A stretch of DNA of 64,000 nucleotides from an uncultured Actinomycetes bacterium. Its GTDB lineage: Bacteria > Actinomycetota > Acidimicrobiia > Acidimicrobiales > RAAP-2. The notes beneath the pieces are model-generated. The model ran no database searches and was not told the DNA's origin. It saw only the letters and a program-made list of their open reading frames with translations. The stretch covers positions 62,001-126,000 of the forward strand of contig CAIKAC010000005.1 of the NCBI GenBank assembly GCA_903825305.1, in the 5' to 3' direction. A program made the position numbers and the translations under genes. Of the stretch, positions 17,855 through 26,204 are shown piece by piece; position 1 is the first letter of the stretch, and the number at the start of each line of letters is the position of its first letter.

Positions 17855-18502
17855 TCAGGCCGGGCTGTTCTCAGGTGTCGCTGACGCGGCACGTTCTGGT
17901 TGATCAGTTGCATTGCGAGCAGTTTCTTGAGCGATGAGTTGGTCGAGCCAGGCGATGTCTCGCCGAATGGAATCCACCGCGTGGTCCACCACGCTCCTGG
18001 CGTAGTCATCAAGTTCTTCGGACTCACCGGCTTCTTCTAGACGCGTGGCGAGTTGTCCTCGACGACGCTCAAGGAGAGAAATTCGAGCGTTCGGGGTGAG
18101 GTAGCGAGCAAAACTCCACCGCAGGCCAAAGCTGCGTGAATCATCACCTGAAGGACCGGCATTTAGCAAGGACGCGAACGTGGCTCGACCTTGTTCGGTG
18201 ATTTGGTAAGCCTTGCGAGCACGTCGGCCCCGAGGACTCACGAGGCGAATGGAACGCTGACTTGCTCGCTCGCCACTAATTGATCCCGTAGCGGGTGCTC
18301 CAGCAAGTGGCTCTGCATCGACGACCACGACATCGCCAGCCTTTTCGAGCCGGGCGAGTGCGGGGTAGAGGGAACCAAACGAGACATTAGAGAGGGAGCC
18401 CAATTGGGTGCGCAAACGCCGACGAATCTCATAGCCATGCAGCGGTCCGTCTCCGAGGAGACCCAAAATTGCGAGATCAAGCACAGAACCAATATAACGC
18501 AT
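17855..18502 (-). CDS. PadR family transcriptional regulator
   Basis: Winged-helix repressor of the PadR type, 215 residues from ATG 18502. The DNA-binding domain spans about 1-95 ([23 protein letters not shown], then [17 protein letters not shown]), with a low-complexity insert in the wing ([17 protein letters not shown]). The C-terminal part is helical and likely dimerising (Vir domain-like). It sits 29 bases upstream of ino1 and divergently from the DUF5318 gene, so it may control one or both. A longer ORF upstream overlaps the divergent gene and was rejected. Confidence 0.88.
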   Translation of the reverse strand: MRYIGSVLDLAILGLLGDGPLHGYEIRRRLRTQLGSLSNVSFGSLYPALARLEKAGDVVVVDAEPLAGAPATGSISGERASQRSIRLVSPRGRRARKAYQITEQGRATFASLLNAGPSGDDSRSFGLRWSFARYLTPNARISLLERRRGQLATRLEEAGESEELDDYARSVVDHAVDSIRRDIAWLDQLIAQETARNATDQPERAASATPENSPA

Positions 18503-18569
18503 CGATATAGCGGAGAGTGCATTTAGGTGCTTAGCGTCAAAGAATCGGCCTACCGGTAGGGTTTTGTGA

Positions 18570-18986
18570 ATGGCAAAGGTCAGCGACGGCATCGAGGCAT
18601 CGGTTGAATACCGCCTGGTCCGCGATGGTCTTGCCCGCCAGGTCCGAAGCGGAAAACGCTCCCGAGAAGATGTGTGTGACGCACACCCTGAACTCTTGCG
18701 AGCCGCCAAAAACATTGGAAAACCCACCAATGAGGCCTGTCCGGTCTGCGATGAGGCCTCCACGGTGGAGGTCACCTATGTCTTTGGGGCCAAATTGCCC
18801 CCTGGTGGGACCTGTCCGGCGACCAAGACTGAGCTCAATCGCCTCTTGCGCCGCGAAGAGCCGGTGCTTGTCTACAGCGTCGAAGTCTGCACGGCGTGCA
18901 AATTTCACCACTTGATTCGGCGCTATCCCGGCGGGGGCGACAATGCACCAGCTAAACGCCGAAAGCGTTCGGTGGGCCAGCGCTAG
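18570..18986 (+). CDS. DUF5318 protein with zinc-ribbon cysteines
   Basis: A 138-residue protein matching the actinobacterial DUF5318 family in length and pattern. It has an N-terminal segment SVEYRLVRDGLARQVRSG, then CPVC and CTAC pairs (about residues 57-60 and 110-113) that can form a zinc ribbon, with a basic C-terminus. Families with this sequence are typically next to PadR and inositol phosphate synthase genes, as here. The biochemical role is unknown; nucleic-acid or protein binding is a guess. Confidence 0.82.
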   Translation: MAKVSDGIEASVEYRLVRDGLARQVRSGKRSREDVCDAHPELLRAAKNIGKPTNEACPVCDEASTVEVTYVFGAKLPPGGTCPATKTELNRLLRREEPVLVYSVEVCTACKFHHLIRRYPGGGDNAPAKRRKRSVGQR

Positions 18987-19139
18987 ACCCCGGGTGATTT
19001 AGTCACTACGCTCGTGATTACCAAGACAAAGCGTCTTGCCTAAGCGAACGGCACCCAGAGGATGGGGCTGGAACGTCGGAGGCAATGCCATGTGTACGTA
19101 TTCTTGCTCACCTCGAGCACTCGTCATTGGGTTGATGTC

Positions 19140-19982
19140 ATGAACGCGCGTCGACTGAGCGTCCCTCAGATCCGTGCGATGAAGCGTCGACGCGGTGATG
19201 CAGCCCTGACCATGGTCACGGCTTATGACGAACCAACAGCACGAATTGTCGATGCTGCTGGGGTTGACATGATTTTGGTTGGCGATTCTGTCGGCAACGT
19301 GGTCCTTGGTCGCCCAGACACCCTGAGTGTCACGATCGAAGAGATGGTTCACCACACCACTGCGGTTGCCGCCGCGCAACCCTCAGCGCTCGTGGTGGCT
19401 GACATGCCATGGATGAGCTACCACGTCAGCATTGAAGAGAGCGTGCGCAACGCCGCCTCGCTGATTCGAGCAGGAGCCGATGCGGTCAAGCTCGAGGGTG
19501 GCATGCAGCGAGTGTCGGTGATTGAAGCCATCATCGACGCTGAAATTCCGGTCATGGGGCACCTCGGTCTCACCCCCCAATCGGTTCGCGCCTTTGGCGG
19601 GTTCAAGGTTCAAGGAAAGTCGGTCGAAGCTGCCCACCACCTCTTGAGCTCTGCCAAGGCCATCGAAGCCGCTGGTTGCTTCGCCATGGTGATCGAAGGG
19701 GTTCCTGATGTGTTGGGAACCGAGATCACCAAGGCAAGCACCGTGCCGACGATTGGCATTGGGGCGGGTGCTGACACCGATGGTCAGGTGCTTGTGCTTC
19801 ATGATCTCTTGGGGCTTTCGGGGGCCAAACCACCGAAATTTGTGCGCCAGTACGTGGATTTGGCCGACATCGCGACCCAAGCATTGAAGGCTTATGTTGC
19901 CGATGTGCACCAGGGTGCCTTTCCCGATGCCACGGAGACCTACTCGGCGTCAGAAGAGCTCACGACGCATCTTCAGGCCTAG
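19140..19982 (+). CDS. panB: 3-methyl-2-oxobutanoate hydroxymethyltransferase
   Basis: First step of pantothenate (coenzyme A) synthesis: transfers a hydroxymethyl group from methylene-THF to ketoisovalerate. The 280-residue product from ATG 19140 has the metal and substrate motifs ILVGDSVGNVVLG, VVADMPWMSY, AVKLEGG and VMGHLGLTPQS, and TIGIGAG near the end. All are PanB hallmarks. It stands alone here without panC. A start further upstream at 19062 would add a non-conserved extension. Confidence 0.96.
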   Translation: MNARRLSVPQIRAMKRRRGDAALTMVTAYDEPTARIVDAAGVDMILVGDSVGNVVLGRPDTLSVTIEEMVHHTTAVAAAQPSALVVADMPWMSYHVSIEESVRNAASLIRAGADAVKLEGGMQRVSVIEAIIDAEIPVMGHLGLTPQSVRAFGGFKVQGKSVEAAHHLLSSAKAIEAAGCFAMVIEGVPDVLGTEITKASTVPTIGIGAGADTDGQVLVLHDLLGLSGAKPPKFVRQYVDLADIATQALKAYVADVHQGAFPDATETYSASEELTTHLQA

Positions 19983-20063
19983 CGAAAACGCGGGGAATCT
20001 CCAGCAAGTATGCTGGCAAGTCCCACTCGGGAGAGTCGGGTCAATGAATACCCTGCTTCGTGA

Positions 20064-20107
20064 GGTACACGGAGCCCGGCCAACAAGCCGGTCCAGAGGG
20101 AGGTACC
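20064..20107 (+). promoter_or_regulatory. Candidate ribosomal-protein leader structure before rpsF
   Basis: Immediately upstream of rpsF the RNA can form an outer stem GGTAC (20064-20068) / GTACC (20103-20107) enclosing a hairpin CCGGC (20076-20080) / GCCGG (20087-20091) with loop CAACAA. Known S6:S18 autoregulatory leaders sit at this position and carry a CCG element. Whether this one is homologous is inference from position and foldability only. Confidence 0.35.
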
Positions 20108-20111
20108 AACC

Positions 20112-20432
20112 TTGCGGCACTACGAAGCCGTCATCATCTACGACGTTGCCGTCGAGCCCCAGGCCATTCAGGCCAGTCTCGACAAGGCACTCGACACCAT
20201 GCGGGCCAACGAAGGCGTTCCCGGTGCTATCGACCGTTGGGGTCGTCGCGCATTTGCCTACGAGGTCAACCACAAGCGTGAGGGTTACTACGTCATCGTC
20301 TCGTTCACTGGCACCCCAGCGACCGTGGCCGAGCTGGACCGTTTCCTCGGTCTTGCTGACGAAGTAATTCGCCACAAGCTCATCCGCATCCCAGACAAGG
20401 TCATCGCCGCTCGCGCAGCGGTTTCGGCGTAA
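20112..20432 (+). CDS. rpsF: 30S ribosomal protein S6
   Basis: Small-subunit protein that pairs with S18. The 106-residue product starts with TTG at 20112 (MRHYEAVIIYDVAVEPQAIQ) after a GGGAGG site. It has the conserved RRAFAYEVNHKREGYYVIVSF core and normal length. It is the first gene of the rpsF-ssb-rpsR-rplI operon that encodes S6, SSB, S18 and L9. Confidence 0.97.
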   Translation: MRHYEAVIIYDVAVEPQAIQASLDKALDTMRANEGVPGAIDRWGRRAFAYEVNHKREGYYVIVSFTGTPATVAELDRFLGLADEVIRHKLIRIPDKVIAARAAVSA

Positions 20433-20441
20433 GGGATCACC

Positions 20442-20888
20442 ATGGCTGATAACACTGTCACCGTCGTGGGCAATGTGACCCGCGACCCAGAACTTCGGTT
20501 CACCAACAACGGTCAGGCGACTGCACAATTTGGCATCGCCGTTAACCGTCGTTGGCAGAACCGCCAGACCCAGGAGTGGGAAGAAGCGGTGTCATATTTT
20601 GACGTCGTGTGCTGGCGCGAAATGGCTGAGAACGTTTCTGAGTCGCTGACGAAGGGCACCCGCGTGGTCGTCTCTGGTCGTCTCGAGCAGCGTTCTTGGG
20701 AGACCCAAGATGGCGACAAGCGATCGAAGATCGAAATTGTCGCCGACGAGGTTGCACCGTCACTGCGCTGGGCAACCGCTTCCATCACGCGTAACCAGCG
20801 TGGAGACGCAGGCGGCTCACCCCGCGCTGCCACCACTCGCAGCACCCCTAACGAACCCGATTTTGACCGTAACGAGGAGCCCTTCTAA
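20442..20888 (+). CDS. ssb: Single-stranded DNA-binding protein
   Basis: OB-fold protein that coats single-stranded DNA during replication and repair; 148 residues. The N-terminus ([20 protein letters not shown]) and [23 protein letters not shown] are typical. The C-terminal tip DFDRNEEPF is an acidic tail of the kind that docks partner proteins. It lies between rpsF and rpsR, and the rpsR start follows its stop by 2 bases, so the four genes should be coexpressed. Confidence 0.96.
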   Translation: MADNTVTVVGNVTRDPELRFTNNGQATAQFGIAVNRRWQNRQTQEWEEAVSYFDVVCWREMAENVSESLTKGTRVVVSGRLEQRSWETQDGDKRSKIEIVADEVAPSLRWATASITRNQRGDAGGSPRAATTRSTPNEPDFDRNEEPF

Positions 20889-20890
20889 CC

Positions 20891-21388
20891 ATGGCCCGTA
20901 ATAATGACCGAAACACATCAACGAGCTCAAAGCGCGCGCCCAAGGATCTTGGTCGCCGCATCAAGAAGAAGCCGTGCCAGTTCTGCCGTGAATCCAACAC
21001 CTGGATTGACTACAAGGACTTGAACACGCTTCGTAAATTCATGTCGGACCGCGGCAAGATCCGCGCCCGTCGCGTCACGGGTAACTGTGAGCAGCACCAG
21101 CACGACATCGCCGAGGCCATTAAGACCGCGCGCGAACTCGTGTTGCTGCCCTACACGCAGCGCACCACGACCGAGCGTGCCGGTGGCCGTGGTGGTCGAG
21201 GTGGCCGTGGTCGTGAAGACCGTGAAGGCACCCTCGAAGCAGTGCCCGAGACCAATGCTGGCAAGGACGTCGAAGTTCTTGACGCCGTGGTCGAGGAACT
21301 GATCGAAGAAGCCATCATCGAAGAGATCGTCGACGAAGTCGTCGAAGAGATCATTGAAGCTATTGAGGACGAGGAGGTGGAGGCGTAA
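20891..21388 (+). CDS. rpsR: 30S ribosomal protein S18 with long Arg-Gly and acidic C-terminal extension
   Basis: The first 90 or so residues are S18 ([39 protein letters not shown]). It is a zinc-type variant with Cys29, Cys32, Cys66 and His69. S18 is normally about 75-90 residues, yet this product is 165. Residues 97-110 form an R-G-G tract, and residues 114-165 are dominated by Glu, Asp, Ile and Val in a repetitive helical-looking pattern ([19 protein letters not shown]). The reading frame is open without interruption, and the TAA overlaps the rplI ATG by one base. The extension's role is unknown. Confidence 0.93.
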   Translation: MARNNDRNTSTSSKRAPKDLGRRIKKKPCQFCRESNTWIDYKDLNTLRKFMSDRGKIRARRVTGNCEQHQHDIAEAIKTARELVLLPYTQRTTTERAGGRGGRGGRGREDREGTLEAVPETNAGKDVEVLDAVVEELIEEAIIEEIVDEVVEEIIEAIEDEEVEA

Positions 21389-21837
21389 TGCAGGTACTCC
21401 TTCGTCAAGACGTACGTGGCGTTGGTCGCCGTGGCGACATCGTCGATGTTTCCTCGGGTTACGCCCGCAACTACCTCGTGCCTTCGGGTCTGGCTTTGGA
21501 AGCCACCGCTGGTATGGCAACGCAATCAGCGTCGATGAAGCGTGCTCGAGGCGCTCGCGATGCTCAGGACCGTGAGGCCGCCCAAGTTCAGGCAGCCACG
21601 CTCGGCGGTGCCGTCATTGGCATCTCCGCTCGCGCTGCTCAAGGTGGTCGCCTCTTTGGTTCAGTTAGCGAACTTGACATCGTCAAGGCCATTAAGGACC
21701 AAAAGGGCATCGAAATTGACGCTCACAAGGTCAACCTTGGTGAGCACCTCAAAGAAACTGGTAGCCACAGCGTCAGCATCGAACTGTTCGATGACGTCGT
21801 GGTCGCCGTGACTGTTGAGGTCATTGCTCAGGGCTAA
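21388..21837 (+). CDS. rplI: 50S ribosomal protein L9
   Basis: Large-subunit protein, 149 residues. The N-terminal domain reads [36 protein letters not shown], the family signature (quoted in parts: QVLLRQDVRGVGRRGD, GYARNYLVPSGLA). The C-terminal domain includes GRLFGSVSELDIVKAIKDQ. The ATG shares a base with the rpsR stop (TAATG), implying translational coupling. A strong intrinsic terminator follows 24 bases later. Confidence 0.97.
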   Translation: MQVLLRQDVRGVGRRGDIVDVSSGYARNYLVPSGLALEATAGMATQSASMKRARGARDAQDREAAQVQAATLGGAVIGISARAAQGGRLFGSVSELDIVKAIKDQKGIEIDAHKVNLGEHLKETGSHSVSIELFDDVVVAVTVEVIAQG

Positions 21838-21860
21838 TCGAGCAACAGCTCTAGCTAGAA

Positions 21861-21897
21861 GGACCGGGGGCCAGAAGGCCCCCGGTCCTTTGTTTTT
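21861..21897 (+). terminator. Intrinsic terminator of the rpsF-ssb-rpsR-rplI operon
   Basis: A perfect 12-bp GC-rich stem, GGACCGGGGGCC (21861-21872) and GGCCCCCGGTCC (21877-21888), with tetraloop AGAA and a following TTTGTTTTT tract. It is placed 24 bases after the rplI stop. Confidence 0.95.
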
Positions 21898-21944
21898 GCC
21901 GTGTTACAACCAAGGAGCAGACTGCCTGTGGAAGACGGAGGTAG

Positions 21945-21965
21945 TTATCCACATGCTTATCCACA
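21945..21965 (+). promoter_or_regulatory. Two perfect DnaA boxes upstream of dnaB
   Basis: TTATCCACA occurs at 21945-21953 and again at 21957-21965, same orientation, 12 bases apart start to start. They lie between the rplI terminator and the dnaB start at 22027, in the dnaB promoter region. This suggests DnaA control of the helicase gene, or a DnaA-binding accessory site. Binding is inferred from perfect matches to the consensus. Confidence 0.7.
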
Positions 21966-22026
21966 CCAATTACACGGGTTGATCTACTTGTCTTCCCCAG
22001 CCCTTATGACCGACAGTTGAGGTCTC

Positions 22027-23415
22027 ATGGTTCAAGCCTTTAACGACAACCCGCCCCGCCGCCTTCGTGCGACACCCCCAACGGGCCTTCGTGTCCCACC
22101 CAATGACACCGACGCAGAGAAATCTCTGCTTGGTGCAATGTTGCTCTCGCCAGACGCCATCTCGGTGGCGCTCGAACAGTGTCATGCCGATGACTTCTAT
22201 CACCCGACCCACGGCAATTTGTTTGAGGCAATGACTCGTCTCTATGAACGCGGCGAAGCGGTTGACGCGGTGACGGTCACCGACGAACTGCGTCGGTCCA
22301 TGGGTCCAGAGTCCGTGATCGATCCCGTCGAGCTGTTGTCGATGCAGTCCTCGACGCCGTCGTCGGCGAACGCGAGTCACTACGCCGAGATTGTTCGCGA
22401 AATGGCAACGCTTCGTCGACTCATCTCGGTGTCAGGAGAAATCGCTGACCTGGCCTACTCAGCTCCTGGCGACGTCATAGCTGTCGTCGATGAGGCTGAG
22501 CAAAAGATGCTTGAAGTTTCAGATCGCCGCAAGGCCGACTCGCTGCGAGCCATTTCTCCCTTGCTTGAAGAGTCTTTGAGTCGCATTCAAGAGTTGGCAG
22601 AAACCTCTCAAACCATCACGGGTACCCCCACGGGCTACAAGGAACTCGACAAAATTCTTGGCGGCCTCCAACCAGAGGCACTGTGCATCGTGGGTGCTCG
22701 CCCGGCCATGGGTAAGACCAGTTTTGCCCTCGGTATTTTGAGTCATGTTGGCGTGGTTGAGCGTCGACCGGCATTGCTGTTCTCGCTAGAAATGAGTCAC
22801 CTGGAACTCACTCAACGCCTCTTGTCTTCTGAGGCCAAGGTTGACGCAGCCAAGATGAAGGTTGGTCGCTTAAATGACACCGACTGGGCTCGAGTTTCTA
22901 ACGCGGTGACCAAGTTCTCAGAAGCGCCTATTTACATTGATGACAACCCACACCTCACGGTGATGGAAATTCGAGCTCGTGCTCGTCGACTGAAAAAGCA
23001 ACACGGCGAACTTGGCGTCATCATCATTGACTACTTACAGCTGATGTCTGGTCGATCAAGTGCTGAAAGCCGCCAAGTTGAAGTGGCGGAAATGAGTCGA
23101 GGTCTCAAGATCCTGGCCCGTGAACTCAAGTGTCCCGTCATAGCTCTGAGTCAGTTGTCGCGTGGTCTCGAAGCTCGTCAAGACAAGCGGCCCATGTTGT
23201 CGGACCTTCGTGAATCAGGATCTCTCGAGCAAGACGCCGACGTGGTGTTGTTTTTATATCGAGAGGAAAAGTACGACCAAGACTGTGCGCCAGACCGAAA
23301 GGGTATTGCTGAAGTCATCGTGTCGAAGAACCGAAACGGCCCCACCGCCACCGCCGACTTGGCCTTCATTTCCAACTATGCGCGATTCGACAACATGGGC
23401 AACTACGGCATCTAG
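22027..23415 (+). CDS. dnaB: Replicative DNA helicase DnaB
   Basis: Hexameric fork helicase, 462 residues. The N-terminal domain starts PPNDTDAEKSLLGAMLLSPD, and the RecA-like domain has Walker A GARPAMGKTSFAL. It also has LLFSLEMSHLELTQRLLSSEA, Walker B VIIIDYLQLM, and the DLRESGSLEQDADVV and KNRNGPT motifs. There is no intein: the coding sequence is uninterrupted, unlike in many mycobacteria. It follows the ribosomal protein operon and its terminator and has its own upstream region with DnaA boxes. Confidence 0.97.
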   Translation: MVQAFNDNPPRRLRATPPTGLRVPPNDTDAEKSLLGAMLLSPDAISVALEQCHADDFYHPTHGNLFEAMTRLYERGEAVDAVTVTDELRRSMGPESVIDPVELLSMQSSTPSSANASHYAEIVREMATLRRLISVSGEIADLAYSAPGDVIAVVDEAEQKMLEVSDRRKADSLRAISPLLEESLSRIQELAETSQTITGTPTGYKELDKILGGLQPEALCIVGARPAMGKTSFALGILSHVGVVERRPALLFSLEMSHLELTQRLLSSEAKVDAAKMKVGRLNDTDWARVSNAVTKFSEAPIYIDDNPHLTVMEIRARARRLKKQHGELGVIIIDYLQLMSGRSSAESRQVEVAEMSRGLKILARELKCPVIALSQLSRGLEARQDKRPMLSDLRESGSLEQDADVVLFLYREEKYDQDCAPDRKGIAEVIVSKNRNGPTATADLAFISNYARFDNMGNYGI

Positions 23416-23437
23416 TTCTTCTCAGTAGGCTCGAGTT

Positions 23438-23740
23438 ATGGGCATCATGATCGGCGTCATTGTTTTGGCTGCAGTTGGCGTCAGTGTCGTGGCGATGAAT
23501 CTCTCCATGAAGAAAAAGGGCTACGACATTCCTGGACGCAGCATTGTCCAATGCTCGCAGGGTCACTACTTTCGAACTCTTTGGATAGAGGGCGGATCGC
23601 TCAAAGCGGTGCGGCTCGGCCCCATGAAGCGTGCGCAGCGCTGTCCGGTATGTCACAAATTTCGCATCATTGTCCCCATCGCCGAAGCGCAGCAGACAGA
23701 CGAAATTCGAGCGGAAGCGCAACGCAACAGCCTTGAGTAG
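23438..23740 (+). CDS. Small membrane-anchored zinc-ribbon-like protein
   Basis: A 100-residue protein of unknown function. An N-terminal hydrophobic helix (residues 1-23) is followed by a basic stretch and a soluble part with a C-x3-H pair (Cys39, His43) and a C-x2-C pair (Cys69, Cys72). This spacing could hold one zinc ion. It begins 22 bases after dnaB on the same strand and may be cotranscribed. I do not recognise a named family; small anchored zinc ribbons often mediate protein or nucleic-acid contacts, but that is speculation. Confidence 0.72.
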   Translation: MGIMIGVIVLAAVGVSVVAMNLSMKKKGYDIPGRSIVQCSQGHYFRTLWIEGGSLKAVRLGPMKRAQRCPVCHKFRIIVPIAEAQQTDEIRAEAQRNSLE

Positions 23741-23777
23741 CGGAACATGTGGAGACTCCTGCCCCTAGGGTGTTTCG

Positions 23778-25037
23778 GTGCTTTCTCTGTTTCCACCCGG
23801 TTTTAAGTCCCTGCTCAGGGGGCCATTGGGCTGGTTTTACCTCGTCACCATCATTCAAGCGGTGGGTTTTGGGCTCTCTCTCGTGCTGACGGTGGTCTAC
23901 GTCCACGACATTCGTCATTTTTCAGTGTTTTTCGCAACCACCCTGCTTGCCGTGAATGCCATTGTCGGACTTGGCATTTCACCGGTCATCGGGACTTTTA
24001 CCGACCGGGTCGGACCCTTGCCGGTGTACCTGACTCTGGTGGTGACGTCGGTGGTTGCCGAGGTCAGTTGGGCCTTTGCCGATAATGCACCGTGGCTCAT
24101 CGCTACGTCGTTGTTGATGGCGGCCACAGGAGGAGCCCTGTTTGGTCCGGGATCGGTGCTGTTGACCCGACTCGTTCCAGAAGAGCTACGCCAGCAAAGC
24201 TATGGGACTAACTTCATGATTTTGAATGCCGGCATTGGTGTCGGCGGCTTGTTGTCGGCTGCGATCGTCAACTTGCATGACCCCAAGACCTTCACCATCC
24301 TTTATGTCGGCACGGCGTGCTTTACCTTGCTCGCCATTTTTCCCATGCTCAAACTCAAGGCGTTTGGCGGTCCCGTCTCAGAAGAAGAACTCAGTGATGA
24401 ACAAGCGCAAGAGGGCTGGCGTGATGTCATCAAAGATCACCGCCTGGTCTTCCTCATTATCTCGGCCATCGTGCTGTTGACCTGTGGCTATGGATCACTT
24501 GACTCAGGCTTCTCGCTGTTTGTTGTTGATCAGTACCACCTGCCAGTTCGCATGGTTTCTATCGCGCTGATCTTTAACACGGTGACGATTGTGTTTGCAC
24601 AGCTCTTTGTGCTTCGCACCCTTGAAGGTCGAAGTCGAACTAAGGCCATGGCAATGGTGGGCGTGTTTTGGGCCACGTGCTGGTTGATGATGGGACTCGC
24701 CGTGCACAGCAGTCATTGGGTAGCCATCGTGACCTTGTGTGTCGCCGAAGTGGTGTTTGCACTCGGTGAGACGCTGTGGTCACCCATGGGGCCGTCTTTG
24801 GTCAATCACATTGCGCCCGAGCATCTGCGTGGTCGATACAACGCGGCCTTTGGTGTGACCTGGGGTGTGGCGAGCATTGTGGCGCCGCTTCTCACGGGTT
24901 TGTTCCTCGGCTCATCTCACGCCACCATGTGGCCCTTCGCGCTGTGTGGTGGGGCGCTGGTGGGCGGCTTGCTGATGCTGCGCCTAGGTCACAGACTGAG
25001 TGCGGAAGAAGATGGCCGAGTGGCCAGCACTCGATAA
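23778..25037 (+). CDS. MFS transporter
   Basis: Twelve-helix major facilitator superfamily permease, 419 residues. The loop between helices 2 and 3 reads GTFTDRVGPLPVYL, the usual MFS G-x3-D-R-x-G motif, and the second half has the related ALGETLWSPMGPSLVNHIAPEHLRGRYNAA (in two parts). Such proteins of the DHA1 type export drugs or small metabolites; the substrate is not predictable. The GTG start at 23778 is 38 bases after the zinc-ribbon gene. Confidence 0.88.
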   Translation: MLSLFPPGFKSLLRGPLGWFYLVTIIQAVGFGLSLVLTVVYVHDIRHFSVFFATTLLAVNAIVGLGISPVIGTFTDRVGPLPVYLTLVVTSVVAEVSWAFADNAPWLIATSLLMAATGGALFGPGSVLLTRLVPEELRQQSYGTNFMILNAGIGVGGLLSAAIVNLHDPKTFTILYVGTACFTLLAIFPMLKLKAFGGPVSEEELSDEQAQEGWRDVIKDHRLVFLIISAIVLLTCGYGSLDSGFSLFVVDQYHLPVRMVSIALIFNTVTIVFAQLFVLRTLEGRSRTKAMAMVGVFWATCWLMMGLAVHSSHWVAIVTLCVAEVVFALGETLWSPMGPSLVNHIAPEHLRGRYNAAFGVTWGVASIVAPLLTGLFLGSSHATMWPFALCGGALVGGLLMLRLGHRLSAEEDGRVASTR

Positions 25038-25080
25038 CGAAGTGTGCGACCGCCACCATGGGCGGGATCACGTTAGCGCT

Positions 25081-26109
25081 ATGAGAATGAAGTTCTTTCC
25101 CGGAACAAGAAAGGACGAACGTGATCCTGTCTATATTGGGCTCGTGCGACGCTTCCTTTCCATCCTCCTTGCCAGTTTCCTTGCTGGCAGCATGAGCCTC
25201 CTTGTGTGGCCAAGCATCGCTAATGCCGAGACCGTCTTTGGTCATTCAGTGACGATCCCAGGAGAGAATGCCGGCAAGATTTTTACGGACTGTGTTTCGA
25301 CAGGTAACTGCGTTGCAGCCGGTATTGCGGGGACGGCAAAGTTTTGGTCGATTACCGAAACGGCGGGCCACCTTGGTTCCGTAACGGAGAGAGCGCTACC
25401 TCCTGGAACCACTGAACTCTATTCGACCATGAAGCCAACGGACTCGGGCGTCGAGGGTCTGTCTTGCAGCTCACTCACGCACTGTGCCGTGGTGGTTGGC
25501 AATGCCGTTCACGGCGTTCTTCGAAATACACAACTGCTTATTTTCACTCTCAATGGCACGTCGTGGAGCAACTACACCGAGTTCAATAATTTCCACCACG
25601 TAAGCAGCCAAGGCGCAATTCCTTCAGCAGAAGTCAGATGTTGGAGCAGCCAGTCGTGCACCTTGATGGGTGACTTCCACACCTCTCCCTATAACACATG
25701 GACCCTCTTTGCTGCCACGATTACGGGTACCACTGCTGGTGATGCCCAAACCTTCCCGGTCTCGCAGTACTACACGGGTGATGATCAATATGAAGAAACC
25801 ATGGCGTGCGTAAATGGCGAAAATTGGTGTGAGGTTGCAGGTCAAATTGATGGCATTACGTCAGGAACAGGCCGTGAAGTGTTTGTCGGCACATTGAGCA
25901 ATGGCGTTCCGGGTACCTTGACGGTGTTGCAACCCCCGTCGGGATTCAATGCTCATAATCAGTGGCTAACAGCAGACACCTTGAAGTGTGCCAGCGTTAA
26001 CAACTGCACGTTGGCTGGATCATGGGCGAACGCTGCTGGCAATGTGATTCACAAAATGAGCGCATCCATGGTGAATGGAACGTGGTCAGCCGATCAGAAA
26101 GTCTCTTGA
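25081..26109 (+). CDS. Secreted protein with five Cys-x5/6-Cys repeats
   Basis: A 342-residue exported protein of unknown function. After a basic N-terminus and a hydrophobic signal segment (FLSILLASFLAGSMSLLVW) comes an AxA-type cleavage site (SIANA-ET). The mature part carries five regularly spaced units: CVSTGNCVAAG, CSSLTHCAVVVG, CWSSQSCTLMG, CVNGENWCEVAG and CASVNNCTLAG. Each can form a local disulfide and is followed by a small-residue turn, a pattern like blades of a beta-propeller. ATG 25081 was chosen over an upstream start inside the MFS gene. Confidence 0.75.
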   Translation: MRMKFFPGTRKDERDPVYIGLVRRFLSILLASFLAGSMSLLVWPSIANAETVFGHSVTIPGENAGKIFTDCVSTGNCVAAGIAGTAKFWSITETAGHLGSVTERALPPGTTELYSTMKPTDSGVEGLSCSSLTHCAVVVGNAVHGVLRNTQLLIFTLNGTSWSNYTEFNNFHHVSSQGAIPSAEVRCWSSQSCTLMGDFHTSPYNTWTLFAATITGTTAGDAQTFPVSQYYTGDDQYEETMACVNGENWCEVAGQIDGITSGTGREVFVGTLSNGVPGTLTVLQPPSGFNAHNQWLTADTLKCASVNNCTLAGSWANAAGNVIHKMSASMVNGTWSADQKVS

Positions 26110-26204
26110 GGTACTGAGCGTCACGTCTGATACGGCGTGAGATTCCATGACTCGGCAGCCACAGCCCTCGGGATCGAGGCCAGCACCTAAGGCTTGTCAG
26201 AGCG

